Assembly (NCBI GenBank): GCA_963781725.1
Contig: CAWAGV010000002.1
Span: 2,914,001-2,978,000, forward strand
Reading direction: 5' to 3'
DNA: 64,000 nucleotides
Source: BOG-931 sp963781725
GTDB taxonomy: Bacteria; Pseudomonadota; Alphaproteobacteria; Rhizobiales; Xanthobacteraceae
Shown here: piece after piece, positions 25,409 through 34,641 of the stretch
Numbering within the stretch: position 1 is the stretch's first letter
Layout of the letters: each line of letters starts with the position of its first letter
Made by a program: the position numbers and the translations under genes
The notes under the pieces: model-generated
Told to the model about the DNA's origin: nothing
Database searches by the model: none
Seen by the model: the letters and a program-made list of their open reading frames with translations, nothing else

Positions 25409-26538
25409 CAAAACGCATGCTGATCATGCTGATCGCGGTCGCCGTCGTGTTCGGCGGAATCTTCGGATTCCAGGTGTTCAAATCGATGATGATCAAGAAA
25501 TTCATGAGTTCGATGGCGCAGCCGCCGCAGACGGTGACCGCGCTGAAGGCCAGCAACAGCGAATGGCAGCCGAACATCAAATCCGTCGGCAGCCTGCGCG
25601 CGGTCAAGGGTGCGGACCTGTCGCTGGAAGTGTCCGGCGTGGTCGACACGATCTCGTTCAATTCCGGCGATGACGTCAACGAAGGCATGCTGCTGTTGAA
25701 ACTGCGGTCCGATGACGATCAAGCCAAGCTCAACTCGCTGAAGGCGACGGCCGATCTCAACCAGATCACCTATGACCGCGACCAGAAGCAGTTCAAGCTT
25801 CAGGCGGTCAGCCAGGCGACCATCGATACCGATGCCGCCAATCTGAAGAACGCGCAGGCGCAAGTGGCGCAACAGCAGGCGATCCTCGACAAGAAGACAC
25901 TGAAGGCGCCTTTTGCGGGACATCTCGGCATCCGTGCGGTCGATCTCGGCCAGTATCTCGCCGCCGGTACGGTGATCGTGACCCTGCAGGCGCTCGATCC
26001 GATCTTCGTGGATTTCTTCGTGCCGCAGCAGTCGGTCGACCGGCTCAAGCTCGGTCAGGCGATTGTCGTGAAGATCGACGCGTTCAATGGCCAGACCTTT
26101 CCGGGCGAGGTTTCGGCGATCAATCCGAAGGTGGATGCCTCGACGCGTAACGTGCAGGTACGCGCCACGTTGAAAAATCCCGACCACAAGCTCATTCCCG
26201 GCATGTATGCGACGATCGATATCTCGACCGGTGGGTCGCAGAACTATGTCACGCTGCCGCAGACCGCGATCACCTACAATCCTTACGGCAACACCGTTTA
26301 TATCGTCGACGAGAAGGGCAAGGACGCCGGCGGCAAGCCGCAACTGGTCGCCCGGCAAAACTTCGTGACGACGGGCGCGACGCGCGGCGATCAGGTCGCG
26401 ATCCTCAAGGGCGTCAACGAAGGCGAGATGGTCGTCACCTCCGGCCAGATCAAGCTGCACAACGGGTCGACAGTGTTGATCGACAATTCGGTTCAGCCGA
26501 CGGCGGATGCATCGCCGAACGTTCCGCTCGACCGCTAG
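25405..26538 (+). CDS. RND efflux periplasmic adaptor (membrane fusion protein)
   Basis: Adaptor of 377 residues bridging the inner-membrane pump and the outer channel. It has an N-terminal membrane anchor (residues about 5-23), a lipoyl/barrel-sandwich half motif around 'SLEVSGVVDTISFNSGDDVN', a coiled-coil hairpin, the second half motif 'LKAPFAGHLGIRAVDLGQY', and a beta-barrel domain with 'IPGMYATIDI'. No lipobox cysteine is present, so it is anchored by the helix. ATGA overlap with the upstream gene and an eight-base gap to the pump gene show tight coupling. Confidence 0.93.
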   Translation: MTKRMLIMLIAVAVVFGGIFGFQVFKSMMIKKFMSSMAQPPQTVTALKASNSEWQPNIKSVGSLRAVKGADLSLEVSGVVDTISFNSGDDVNEGMLLLKLRSDDDQAKLNSLKATADLNQITYDRDQKQFKLQAVSQATIDTDAANLKNAQAQVAQQQAILDKKTLKAPFAGHLGIRAVDLGQYLAAGTVIVTLQALDPIFVDFFVPQQSVDRLKLGQAIVVKIDAFNGQTFPGEVSAINPKVDASTRNVQVRATLKNPDHKLIPGMYATIDISTGGSQNYVTLPQTAITYNPYGNTVYIVDEKGKDAGGKPQLVARQNFVTTGATRGDQVAILKGVNEGEMVVTSGQIKLHNGSTVLIDNSVQPTADASPNVPLDR

Positions 26539-26546
26539 GCTCCGTC

Positions 26547-29500
26547 ATGCAATTTACCGATATCTTCATCCGCCGGCCGGTGCTTGCATCGGTCGTCAGC
26601 CTGCTGATCCTGGTTCTCGGTTTGCGCGCCTATGCCGTGCTGCCGATCCTGCAATATCCGCGCACCGAAAACGCCGTGGTCACCGTCACCACGATCTACT
26701 ACGGCGCCGATCCGGACGTGGTCGCGGGCTTCATCACCACGCCGCTGGAAAACGCCATCGCCCAGGCCAACGGCATCGACTACATGAGTTCGGTGAGCCA
26801 GAGCGGGGTGAGCACCATCACGGTGACGCTGCGGCTCAACTACGATGCCGACAAGGCACTGACCGAGATCAACACCAAGATCAATTCGGTGCTCAACCAG
26901 CTGCCGACCGGCACGCTGCAGCCGACGCTGGTGGTCAAGATCGGCCAGACCTTCGACGCCATGTATATCGGCTTCAACAGCGACGCCTTGGCGGCGAACC
27001 AGATCACCGACTACCTGACCCGCGTGGTGCAGCCGAAGCTCCAGGCCGTGCCGGGCGTACAGACCGCTGAATTGCTCGGCCAAAAAGTGTTTGCGCTGCG
27101 CGCCTGGCTCGATCCGCAAAAACTCGCGGCCTTCGGCCTGACTGCGGCCGACGTCAGCGCGGCGCTGACCGCGAACGACTACATTTCCGGAATCGGCAAT
27201 ACCAAAGGCCAGATGGTGCAGGTCAACCTGACTGCATCGACCAGCCTTCACTCCGCCGAGGAATTCCGCAATCTGGTGATCAAACAAAGCGGCGGCGCCA
27301 TCGTGCGCTTGAAAGACATCGCCAATGTCACGCTCGGCTCCGAGGATTACGACTCCGAAGTCGGCTTCGACGGCAAGCAGGCAGTCTATGTCGGCATCCA
27401 GGTGGCGCCGTCGGCCAATCTGCTCGACGCCGTCGCCGGTGTGCACAAGGTGTTCCCCGACATCCAGGCCTTGCTGCCGAACGGGCTCAACGGCGAGATC
27501 GTCTACGACTCCACCGAATTCGTGCACAGCGCCATCTACGAGGTGATCCGCAGCCTCGCCGAAGCCCTCATCATCGTGACGGTGGTGGTGTTCCTGTTCC
27601 TCGGTTCGATCCGCTCGGCGCTCATTCCGACCGTCGCCATCCCGCTGTCCCTGGTCGGCACGTTGATCGTCCTGCTGGCGCTCGGCTTTTCGATCAACCT
27701 GCTGACGCTGCTGGCGCTGGTGCTTGCGATCGGCCTCGTCGTCGACGACGCCATCATCGTGGTCGAGAACGTCAGCCGCCATCTTGAGGAGGGCATGGCG
27801 CCGATGCCGGCCGCGATCCGGGCGGCGCGCGAGCTCGGCAGCCCGATCATCGCCATGACGGTGGTGCTGGCGGCGGTTTACGTGCCGATCGGCTTCCAGG
27901 GCGGCCTGACCGGCGCGCTGTTTTCGGAGTTCGCCTTCGCGCTGATCGGAGCGGTGACCATATCCGGCATCGTCGCTCTGACGCTGTCGCCAATGCTGTG
28001 CTCGCGGCTGCTCAAGCGGCCCGATACCGATAACGGCGGCTGGGAGGCGCGGCTCACCGGCTTCATCGACCGCCAATTTCACCGGCTGCGCGGCGGCTAC
28101 GAGCGCTGGCTGCACGGCAGCTTGAATACGCTGCCTGTGACGCTGGTGTTCGCCGCCATCGTGCTGGTCAGCAATTATTTTCTCTACAGCAGCGCCACGG
28201 TCGAGTTGGCGCCGACCGAAGACCAGGGCGTCATCATCACATCGTCGAATGCGGCGCCGAACTCGACGCTGCAACAGCGCCAGCCTTATTCGAAGCAGAT
28301 TTACGATGTGTTCGCGTCGCATCCGGAGACAGAGCATGTCTTCCAGCTCGACGTGCCCGGCCAGCTCCTCGCCGGCATGGTGTTCAAGCCATGGGATCAG
28401 CGCAGCAAGACGACCAATGAGCTGCAGCCGGTCGTGCAGCAGCAGGTTGGAAAGATCGCGGGCGTTCGGGTCGCGGCGTTTCAGCCACCGGCGCTGCCCG
28501 GCAGCTTCGGTCTGCCGGTACAGTTCGTGCTCGTGACCACCGATCCGTACGAACGGCTGAATACGGTCTCGCAGGCCTTTCTGCAGGAAGCGCAGAAGAG
28601 CGGCATGTTCATCTTTCTCGACTCCGACCTGAAATACGACAATCCGCAATCGGAGATCACCATCGATCGGGACAAGACCGCGCAGCTCGGGTTGAGAATG
28701 AGCGACGTCGGCAGCTCGCTGGCGGCCCTGCTCGGCGGCGGCTATGTCAATTACTTCAGCTTGAGCGGCCGCTCCTACAAGGTCATTCCGCAGGTGCAGC
28801 AGCGCTTCCGGCTCAATCCGCAGCAATTGCTCGATTACTACATCAAGACATCGGACGGCTCGCTGGTGCCGCTCTCCACCGTCGCCAGCATCGCCACCAA
28901 GACCGTGCCGGAAGCGCTCAATCATTTTCAGCAACTCAACAGCGCGACGATCCAGGGCGTCACCATGCCCGGCGTGGCGCAGGGCACGGCGTTGCAATAT
29001 CTGCAGGACCTCGCAACACATTCGCTGCCCGAAGGCTACTCGGTCGATTATGCGGGCTTGAGCCGGCAATACATTCAGGAAAGCGGCGGCTTCATCATCA
29101 CGATCTCCTTTGCGGTGATCATGATTTTCCTGGTGCTGGCCGCGTTGTTCGAGAGCTTCCGCGATCCCTGCATCATCCTGGTGTCGGTGCCGATGTCGAT
29201 CGCCGGCGCGCTGATTTTCGTCGCCCTCGGCTTCAGCGGCATGTCGCTGAACATCTATACCAAGGTCGGATTGGTCACCCTCATCGGGCTGATCAGCAAG
29301 CACGGCATCCTGATCGTGCAGTTCGCCAACCACCTGCAGCAGGAGCAGGGGCTGAGCAAACGCGAGGCGATCGAGCAGGCGGCCGGCATCCGGCTCCGTC
29401 CGATCCTGATGACGACCGCCGCCATGGTGCTCGGCGTCGTGCCGCTGATCATCGCCACCGGCGCGGGCGCGGTGTCGCGTTTCCAGATGGGCGTCGTGAT

Positions 29501-29639
29501 TGCGTCGGGTCTTGCGATCGGTACGTTGTTCACGCTGTTCGTCGTCCCGGCGGTCTACATTATTTTCGCCGCCGATCATCATGCATCGGCCGCGGACGGT
29601 GACGCCGTCGCGGCTGCGCCACACGCCGCCAAAACTTGA
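26547..29639 (+). CDS. RND efflux inner-membrane transporter (HAE1/AcrB family)
   Basis: Proton-driven multidrug exporter of 1030 residues, the normal size for AcrB/MexB proteins. It starts 'FTDIFIRRPVLASVVSLLI', the conserved helix 1; the proton-relay aspartates are in helix 4 ('GLVVDDAIIVVENVSRH'), with two large periplasmic loops and 'GLVTLIGLISKHGILIVQFA' in the second half. Last gene of the pump operon. The drug range cannot be predicted, although HAE1 members typically export hydrophobic and amphiphilic compounds. A 1029-codon antisense frame covers it and is an artefact of high GC at third positions. Confidence 0.95.
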   Translation: MQFTDIFIRRPVLASVVSLLILVLGLRAYAVLPILQYPRTENAVVTVTTIYYGADPDVVAGFITTPLENAIAQANGIDYMSSVSQSGVSTITVTLRLNYDADKALTEINTKINSVLNQLPTGTLQPTLVVKIGQTFDAMYIGFNSDALAANQITDYLTRVVQPKLQAVPGVQTAELLGQKVFALRAWLDPQKLAAFGLTAADVSAALTANDYISGIGNTKGQMVQVNLTASTSLHSAEEFRNLVIKQSGGAIVRLKDIANVTLGSEDYDSEVGFDGKQAVYVGIQVAPSANLLDAVAGVHKVFPDIQALLPNGLNGEIVYDSTEFVHSAIYEVIRSLAEALIIVTVVVFLFLGSIRSALIPTVAIPLSLVGTLIVLLALGFSINLLTLLALVLAIGLVVDDAIIVVENVSRHLEEGMAPMPAAIRAARELGSPIIAMTVVLAAVYVPIGFQGGLTGALFSEFAFALIGAVTISGIVALTLSPMLCSRLLKRPDTDNGGWEARLTGFIDRQFHRLRGGYERWLHGSLNTLPVTLVFAAIVLVSNYFLYSSATVELAPTEDQGVIITSSNAAPNSTLQQRQPYSKQIYDVFASHPETEHVFQLDVPGQLLAGMVFKPWDQRSKTTNELQPVVQQQVGKIAGVRVAAFQPPALPGSFGLPVQFVLVTTDPYERLNTVSQAFLQEAQKSGMFIFLDSDLKYDNPQSEITIDRDKTAQLGLRMSDVGSSLAALLGGGYVNYFSLSGRSYKVIPQVQQRFRLNPQQLLDYYIKTSDGSLVPLSTVASIATKTVPEALNHFQQLNSATIQGVTMPGVAQGTALQYLQDLATHSLPEGYSVDYAGLSRQYIQESGGFIITISFAVIMIFLVLAALFESFRDPCIILVSVPMSIAGALIFVALGFSGMSLNIYTKVGLVTLIGLISKHGILIVQFANHLQQEQGLSKREAIEQAAGIRLRPILMTTAAMVLGVVPLIIATGAGAVSRFQMGVVIASGLAIGTLFTLFVVPAVYIIFAADHHASAADGDAVAAAPHAAKT

Positions 29640-29801
29640 CGAGACTGCGCGTAGCGCAGGAGCGTCACCGCCGCTGCCGTTTTTTGCCTTAGCTGGCAGT
29701 CACGGCCGGTTGAAAACGGGTGGCCGCAGCTGCCGAGACGTGGCTTCGGCGCGATGCTATGGATCGGGCTTTCCAACCCGATTCCCGAGGCATCGCAGGC
29801 G

Positions 29802-30572
29802 ATGGAAGACTGGAGCGCACAGCAATACTTGAAGTTCGAGGACGAACGGACCCGCCCGCCGCGGGACCTCCTGGCGCAAGTGCCTCTGCAAAAGCCGAAG
29901 CACGTGGTCGATCTCGGCTGCGGTCCGGGTAATTCGACCGAGCTTCTGGTCGCCCGCTATCCGGATTCCGAGGTGGTCGGGATGGATTCCTCGCCCGACA
30001 TGCTCGACAAGGCGCGCAAGCGACTGCCGAAGCGCACGTTTTTCCAGGCCGATATCACGGAGTGGACACCCGAACCGCACACCGACCTCTTGTTCTCCAA
30101 CGCCGTCATGCAATGGCTGCCGGATCACACCGGTGTCATGCGGCGGCTTCTCGAGGCACTGCCGAAGGGCGGTGTGCTGGCGGTGCAGATGCCGGACAAT
30201 ACGCGCGAGCCGGCTCTTCGTTTCCAGCGAGAGGTCGGCGAGGAAGGTCCGTGGGCCGACGAGCCGGAGATCAAGGAGGCGGCGCGGGACGACCTGCCGC
30301 CGCCGGAAGCCTATTACGATCTGCTCAAATCCACCTGCAGCCACATCGACATCTGGCACACCGTCTACAACCACGTCATGGCGAGCCCGCAAGCGATCAC
30401 CGAATGGTTCAAGGGCTCTTCGCTGCAGCCGTTCCTGTCGCCGTTAAGCGCCGAGGATCGCGAGAAGTTTCTTGCCGCCTACACCAAGAAGATCGTCGGC
30501 GCCTACAAGCCGCGGTTCGACGGCAAGGTGCTGCTGCGCTTTCCGCGGCTGTTCATCGTGGCGGTGCGATGA
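29802..30572 (+). CDS. tam: Trans-aconitate 2-methyltransferase
   Basis: SAM-dependent enzyme that methylates trans-aconitate, a by-product inhibitor of the citric acid cycle. The 256-residue product begins 'EDWSAQQYLKFEDERTRPPR', as in the family, has the SAM loop 'VVDLGCGPGNSTELLVARYP' and motif 'SNAVMQWLPDH', and matches the length of the E. coli enzyme (about 252). The frame opens at 29754, but the ATG at 29802 gives the conserved N-terminus. Its stop overlaps the start of the lytic transglycosylase (ATGA), so the two are expressed together although functionally unrelated. Confidence 0.9.
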   Translation: MEDWSAQQYLKFEDERTRPPRDLLAQVPLQKPKHVVDLGCGPGNSTELLVARYPDSEVVGMDSSPDMLDKARKRLPKRTFFQADITEWTPEPHTDLLFSNAVMQWLPDHTGVMRRLLEALPKGGVLAVQMPDNTREPALRFQREVGEEGPWADEPEIKEAARDDLPPPEAYYDLLKSTCSHIDIWHTVYNHVMASPQAITEWFKGSSLQPFLSPLSAEDREKFLAAYTKKIVGAYKPRFDGKVLLRFPRLFIVAVR

Positions 30573-31801
30573 GGCTTCTTGCCACGCTGTGCGCCGGCTT
30601 GTTCGGCGCGATGGCATGGGGCAACGCCGCCGTCGCGGATCCCGCTTTTCAGGCGTGGCTGCAATCGCTGTGGCCGCAGGCACAGCAGCTTGGCGTCTCG
30701 CGCGCGACGTTCGATGCCGCGACCCGCGGCCTTGAGCCCGACCTGACATTGCCCGAGCTGGTCCTGCCTGGCCGGCCGGAAAAGCCGTCCGGCGCGCAAC
30801 CGGAATTCGTGCTGACGCCGGCGGATTACATCAAGGAGCCGGCGATCGAGCAGCTTGCGGTGCAGGGCCGCAAGCTTGCCGCGCAATATCGCGACGTCCT
30901 GGCCGCCGTCGAGCGGCAATTCGGCGTGCCCGGTAATATTGTGCTGGCGATCTTCGGCCGCGAAACCGACTATGGCCGGTCGGTCGACAAGCGTAGCGCC
31001 ATTCGCGTGCTGGCGACCCAGGCTTATCTCGGCAAGCGCAAGGAGAAGTTCACCGAGGAATTCCTCGACGCGTTGAAGATCGTCGACGACAAACGGATTT
31101 CGCTTGCGGATATGAAGAGCTCCTGGGCCGGTGCGATGGGGCTGACGCAGTTCCTGCCCTCGGATTATCTCAAATACGCCGTCGACATCGACGGCGATGG
31201 CCGCGCCGACATCTGGAATTCGGTGCCGGACGCGCTGGCGTCGACGGCGAAGCAACTCGTCGGCGAGGGCTGGCAGCGCGGCCTGACCTGGGCTTATGAA
31301 GTACACCCACCGTCTGACGTCGACTGCACAATCGGTACCCCGGATCACAAATTTCCGATTAACGAATGGCTCAAGCGCGGCTACACGCCAGCCTATGGCA
31401 AGAAGGTATCGCCGGAAGATCGCGCGACCGACGCTTCGCTGTTGCAGCCTGCCGGACTTTACGGCCCATCGTTCCTCGCGACTGCCAATTATTTCGCGAT
31501 CAAGGAGTATAATTTCTCCGATCTCTACGTGCTGTTTGTCGGCCATCTGGCGGACCGTATTGCCGATCCGCGGCCGTTCGAGACGCCGTGGGGCAAGGTC
31601 GCGCAATTGCCGACCAGCGATCTCGACCGCATGCAGCAGATCCTGACCGAGCGCGGCTACTATCACGACAAGATCGACGGCAAGGCCGGGATGCTGACGC
31701 GCGCGGCGCTCGGCGATTATCAAAAACGCAACGGCCTGAAGGTCGATTGCTGGCCGACCGCCGCGGTGCTGCAGCAGATGCAGGCGGGTAGAAAGAATTG
31801 A
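30569..31801 (+). CDS. MltB-family lytic murein transglycosylase with peptidoglycan-binding domain
   Basis: Periplasmic peptidoglycan-cleaving enzyme of 410 residues. A signal peptide (RLLATLCAGLFGAMAWGNAA) is followed by a SLT_2/MltB domain: catalytic glutamate in 'LAIFGRETDYGRSVDKRSAI' (about residue 132), 'SWAGAMGLTQFLPSDYLKYA', and 'VDIDGDGRADIWNSVPDALA'. The last 60 residues form a PG_binding_1 domain ('RGYYHDKIDGKAGMLTRAAL'). No lipobox is present, so it is likely soluble periplasmic. Overlaps tam by four bases. Confidence 0.92.
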   Translation: MRLLATLCAGLFGAMAWGNAAVADPAFQAWLQSLWPQAQQLGVSRATFDAATRGLEPDLTLPELVLPGRPEKPSGAQPEFVLTPADYIKEPAIEQLAVQGRKLAAQYRDVLAAVERQFGVPGNIVLAIFGRETDYGRSVDKRSAIRVLATQAYLGKRKEKFTEEFLDALKIVDDKRISLADMKSSWAGAMGLTQFLPSDYLKYAVDIDGDGRADIWNSVPDALASTAKQLVGEGWQRGLTWAYEVHPPSDVDCTIGTPDHKFPINEWLKRGYTPAYGKKVSPEDRATDASLLQPAGLYGPSFLATANYFAIKEYNFSDLYVLFVGHLADRIADPRPFETPWGKVAQLPTSDLDRMQQILTERGYYHDKIDGKAGMLTRAALGDYQKRNGLKVDCWPTAAVLQQMQAGRKN

Positions 31802-31856
31802 CGGGCGGCAATTGACGAAGCGCGGGGCCGTTTTCACAATGGCTCCGGAGCCAGCC

Positions 31857-32960
31857 ATGCAAATCACCGCCGCCGTGGTCCGTGAAAAGTCCGGACCTTT
31901 TGTCATCGATACTTTCGAGCTTTGCGAGCCGCGTGCGGATGAAGTGGTGGTCCGCGTCGTCGCCAGCGGCATGTGTCAGACCGATCAGCATGGGCGCGAC
32001 GGCTATTTCGTCAGTCCTTTTCCGGCGGTTTATGGCCATGAGGGCGCTGGCGTGATCCACGCGGTTGGCAGCGCGGTGCGGACACTCGCGCCTGGCGATC
32101 ACGTGGTGATGTCCTATCCGTGGTGCGGCGCTTGCGCGAACTGCAAACAGAGCCGGATGAATTATTGCTTGAACAGCCGCAGCCTGAAATCGTACGGGAC
32201 CCGCGCCGACGGCTCGACGCTGCTGTCGAAGAACGGTGCGCCGGTCTACAGCGCTTATTTCCAGCAATCGTCGTTTTCGACATACGCGATCACGCAGGAG
32301 CGTTACGCCGTCAAGGTGCGCAAGGATGCGCCGCTCGAATTGCTGGCGCCGCTGGCGTGTAGCGGCCAGACCGGGGCGGGCGCGGTGCTCAATGCCTTAA
32401 AGCCGGGGGCCGGCGAAAGCATCGCCGTATTCGGCGTCGGCGCCGTGGGGTTGTCCGCATTGGCAGCGGCGAAGATCGCAGGCTGCGATCCGATTATTGC
32501 CGTCGATATTCACGATCACCGGCTGGCGCTCGCCCGCGAACTTGGCGCGACGCACGTCATCAATCACAAGACTTGCGAGGATGTCGTCGCCGAGATCCGC
32601 AAGCTCACCGGTGGTGGCGCACGTTACACGGTAGAGGCGTCGGCGGAGCCGAAGGTTTTGCGCGAAGCCATCGATTGCCTGATCATGGCCGGAACCTGCG
32701 CGCTCCTCGGCAGCGCGCGGCGCGGCACCGACGCGTCGTTCGAAATGCCGTTTCTCCAGCAGGGCCGCTCGGTTCGCGGCGTGGTGCAGGGCGACAGCAT
32801 TCCGCGTGAGTTCATCCCGCGGCTGGTCGACCTGATCGTGGAGAAGAAGTTTCCGATCGAGAAGATGATCACGTTCTACGAACTCGCCGAGATCAACCGG
32901 GCGGCGGAAGAATCCAACAGCGGCAAGACCATCAAGCCGGTTTTGAGGATGCCGATCTGA
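31857..32960 (+). CDS. Zinc-dependent alcohol dehydrogenase (class III/aryl-alcohol type)
   Basis: NAD-dependent medium-chain dehydrogenase of 367 residues. Catalytic zinc ligands lie in 'GMCQTDQHGRD' and 'YGHEGAGVI'; the structural zinc cysteines form the lobe 'WCGACANCKQSRMNYC'; the nucleotide fold shows 'IAVFGVGAVGLSALAAAKIA'. It resembles benzyl/aryl-alcohol or formaldehyde dehydrogenases. The frame opens at 31812, but the ATG at 31857 has GGAG about eight bases upstream and gives the expected 'QITAAVVREKSGPF' N-terminus. It is not obviously in an operon; physiological alcohol unknown. Confidence 0.9.
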   Translation: MQITAAVVREKSGPFVIDTFELCEPRADEVVVRVVASGMCQTDQHGRDGYFVSPFPAVYGHEGAGVIHAVGSAVRTLAPGDHVVMSYPWCGACANCKQSRMNYCLNSRSLKSYGTRADGSTLLSKNGAPVYSAYFQQSSFSTYAITQERYAVKVRKDAPLELLAPLACSGQTGAGAVLNALKPGAGESIAVFGVGAVGLSALAAAKIAGCDPIIAVDIHDHRLALARELGATHVINHKTCEDVVAEIRKLTGGGARYTVEASAEPKVLREAIDCLIMAGTCALLGSARRGTDASFEMPFLQQGRSVRGVVQGDSIPREFIPRLVDLIVEKKFPIEKMITFYELAEINRAAEESNSGKTIKPVLRMPI

Positions 32961-34271
32961 TCAGTCGTCGCCCGGAACGGCGTCCGGATGTTTGTCGGTG
33001 TCCTCGGCGGAATATCCGAGAATATGCCGGATCCTCTTGCCGAGCGCGCCGGTGATGCCGGGGTCGCCATGCTTCGCCGCATATTGCGCGCGCGCCCGCT
33101 CAAATGCGACCTGGCCCGAGATCGCCGACGGCTCGCAGATGTGGCGGCCGTTGTAATGCCGCATCAGATCGACGTGGATGTGATTGTAGTGATAGACGTT
33201 GGCGCCCGGCGCCAGCACGGTCGTGAACTGGTCGCACGCTGCGGACTGCACGTCGTGCAGGAACGCTTGCTCCTCCGGCGTGCCGTGCCAGCCATATTGC
33301 ACCGAGACCTTGTGGCCGTCGGCGAGGGTAAATTCCGCGACGTCGAGCGCGTTGCCGAAAGCGTGCTCGGAAATATGCGCGTTGGGATCGCCGTTCATGC
33401 CGCGGCATGAATAGGCGGAAATCTGTTTGATCTCGACCACCGGCTGGCGGAACCAGCGCAATGCCGCCGGCTGCACCGCGCCGTCGATCCACTGGTCGAG
33501 CGCGGACACGATCGGGCAGGCGAGCGTCGCCGCCGGTTTTACCTCGACCTGTCCGCCGGCTGTCACCATCGGATCGCGGGCCGGTCCGAGCGGCGGCACC
33601 GGTTCGGCCACCGACGGCGATTGCGGGCGGGGCGAATAATTTGGCGGCGGATAGGACGGCTCGCCGGGTGGCGCCTCGACATCCTGCTCGATCGGCTCCG
33701 GTAGCCCCGTCGGGCGGAGCGACATCGGCGCGCCGGGTTGTGCGCCATATTGTGGCTGCGCATACGGCGGCTGATTGTACTGGGACTGATTGTATTGAGG
33801 TTGATTGTATTGAGGCTGCGGCGGAGGCGGCGGATAGGTCTGCGCCGGCGGCGCTCCATAGGGCGATTGCGGCGATTGCAGCGGCGGCAACGCGTTGGAC
33901 TGGACCGGGCCTGACTTCACTGCGCCCGGCTGGGCGATCGGCCAATGCTGCGGCATCGCATTCGATGATGACGCGTTCGGGACCGAGCCCGGCGGGATCG
34001 GCGCTTCATCGCTGTAACCGAGCGGTGCGCCGTCGCCGAGCGACGAGATTTTCAGCGGATAGGAAATGCCGCAGGCGCCGGGGCCGTCGATGGATGCGAT
34101 CCGCACGCGCGCAGGCGACTCCTTCGCCGCACCCGAATTCAGGCAGGCAGACTCCGCATCGCGGCGCCAGGGCTCGCGCTCGGCCATCATGTAATGACTG
34201 CAACCGGCGAGAACGATCAGCGTGACGAGGATAGCGGAGCTGGCAAGAGGCCGGCGGACTCCACGCGTCAT
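32961..34271 (-). CDS. Extensin-like C-terminal domain lipoprotein (LAS peptidase-like fold)
   Basis: A 436-residue secreted protein: lipobox 'VLAGC' at about residue 24, a long Pro/Gln/Tyr-rich spacer with repeats of the type QYNQPQYNQ (coded by 15-bp DNA repeats near 33771-33813), then an extensin_C domain from about residue 250. That domain keeps 'HISEHAFGNALDVAEF' and 'YHYNHIHVDLMRHY', which match the zinc-binding histidine/aspartate pattern of LAS-type D,D-carboxypeptidases, so a role in peptidoglycan remodelling is plausible. The spacer may span the cell wall. It converges with the alcohol dehydrogenase (no gap). Function is inferred, not established, for most family members. Confidence 0.85.
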   Translation of the reverse strand: MTRGVRRPLASSAILVTLIVLAGCSHYMMAEREPWRRDAESACLNSGAAKESPARVRIASIDGPGACGISYPLKISSLGDGAPLGYSDEAPIPPGSVPNASSSNAMPQHWPIAQPGAVKSGPVQSNALPPLQSPQSPYGAPPAQTYPPPPPQPQYNQPQYNQSQYNQPPYAQPQYGAQPGAPMSLRPTGLPEPIEQDVEAPPGEPSYPPPNYSPRPQSPSVAEPVPPLGPARDPMVTAGGQVEVKPAATLACPIVSALDQWIDGAVQPAALRWFRQPVVEIKQISAYSCRGMNGDPNAHISEHAFGNALDVAEFTLADGHKVSVQYGWHGTPEEQAFLHDVQSAACDQFTTVLAPGANVYHYNHIHVDLMRHYNGRHICEPSAISGQVAFERARAQYAAKHGDPGITGALGKRIRHILGYSAEDTDKHPDAVPGDD

Positions 34272-34410
34272 GCGCGAACAATGCGAGGAATTCCTTTAAG
34301 GACTGTTCAAGCATGAGGTGCGCGGGCCGCGTAAGGACTGCATTAACCATACCCCTTGATCCGGCGCCTCGTTTTGGGCCAGATCGCTCGGGGCGGAAGG
34401 TCGGGGGATC

Positions 34411-34641
34411 ATGGAAGGCAAGGCCAGGTTTATTTTTCCGGTTCTCGCGACCGGCTTTGTGATCTTTATTGTCAGCAGCGTCGTGACGTTCACGAACATC
34501 GGCTTTCGTGCCGATTTTGTTCATCGCTGGCTCTCGGCCTTCGTCGTTGGATGGCCGGTCGGCGCGATCACTGCGCTCATTGCCTTTCCCTATCTGCGCC
34601 GCGTCGCCGCAGGTATCGCTGGCCTGATCGAGCGGGCCTGA
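34411..34641 (+). CDS. DUF2798 family small membrane protein
   Basis: A 76-residue protein with two membrane helices (about 7-27 and 42-62), beginning 'GKARFIFPVLATGFVIFIVS', with the family's 'RWLSAFVVGWPVGAITA' in the second helix. The DUF2798 family has no assigned function. The stop codon overlaps the amidase ATG by one base (TGATG), implying translational coupling to the amidase. The start ATG at 34411 is preceded by GGGGGATC. Expected in the inner membrane. Confidence 0.85.
   Translation: MEGKARFIFPVLATGFVIFIVSSVVTFTNIGFRADFVHRWLSAFVVGWPVGAITALIAFPYLRRVAAGIAGLIERA

Noticed and set aside
26535..29624. 1029-codon open frame on the minus strand
   Set aside because: Exactly antisense to the RND transporter; Arg/His/Gln-rich translation without any motif.
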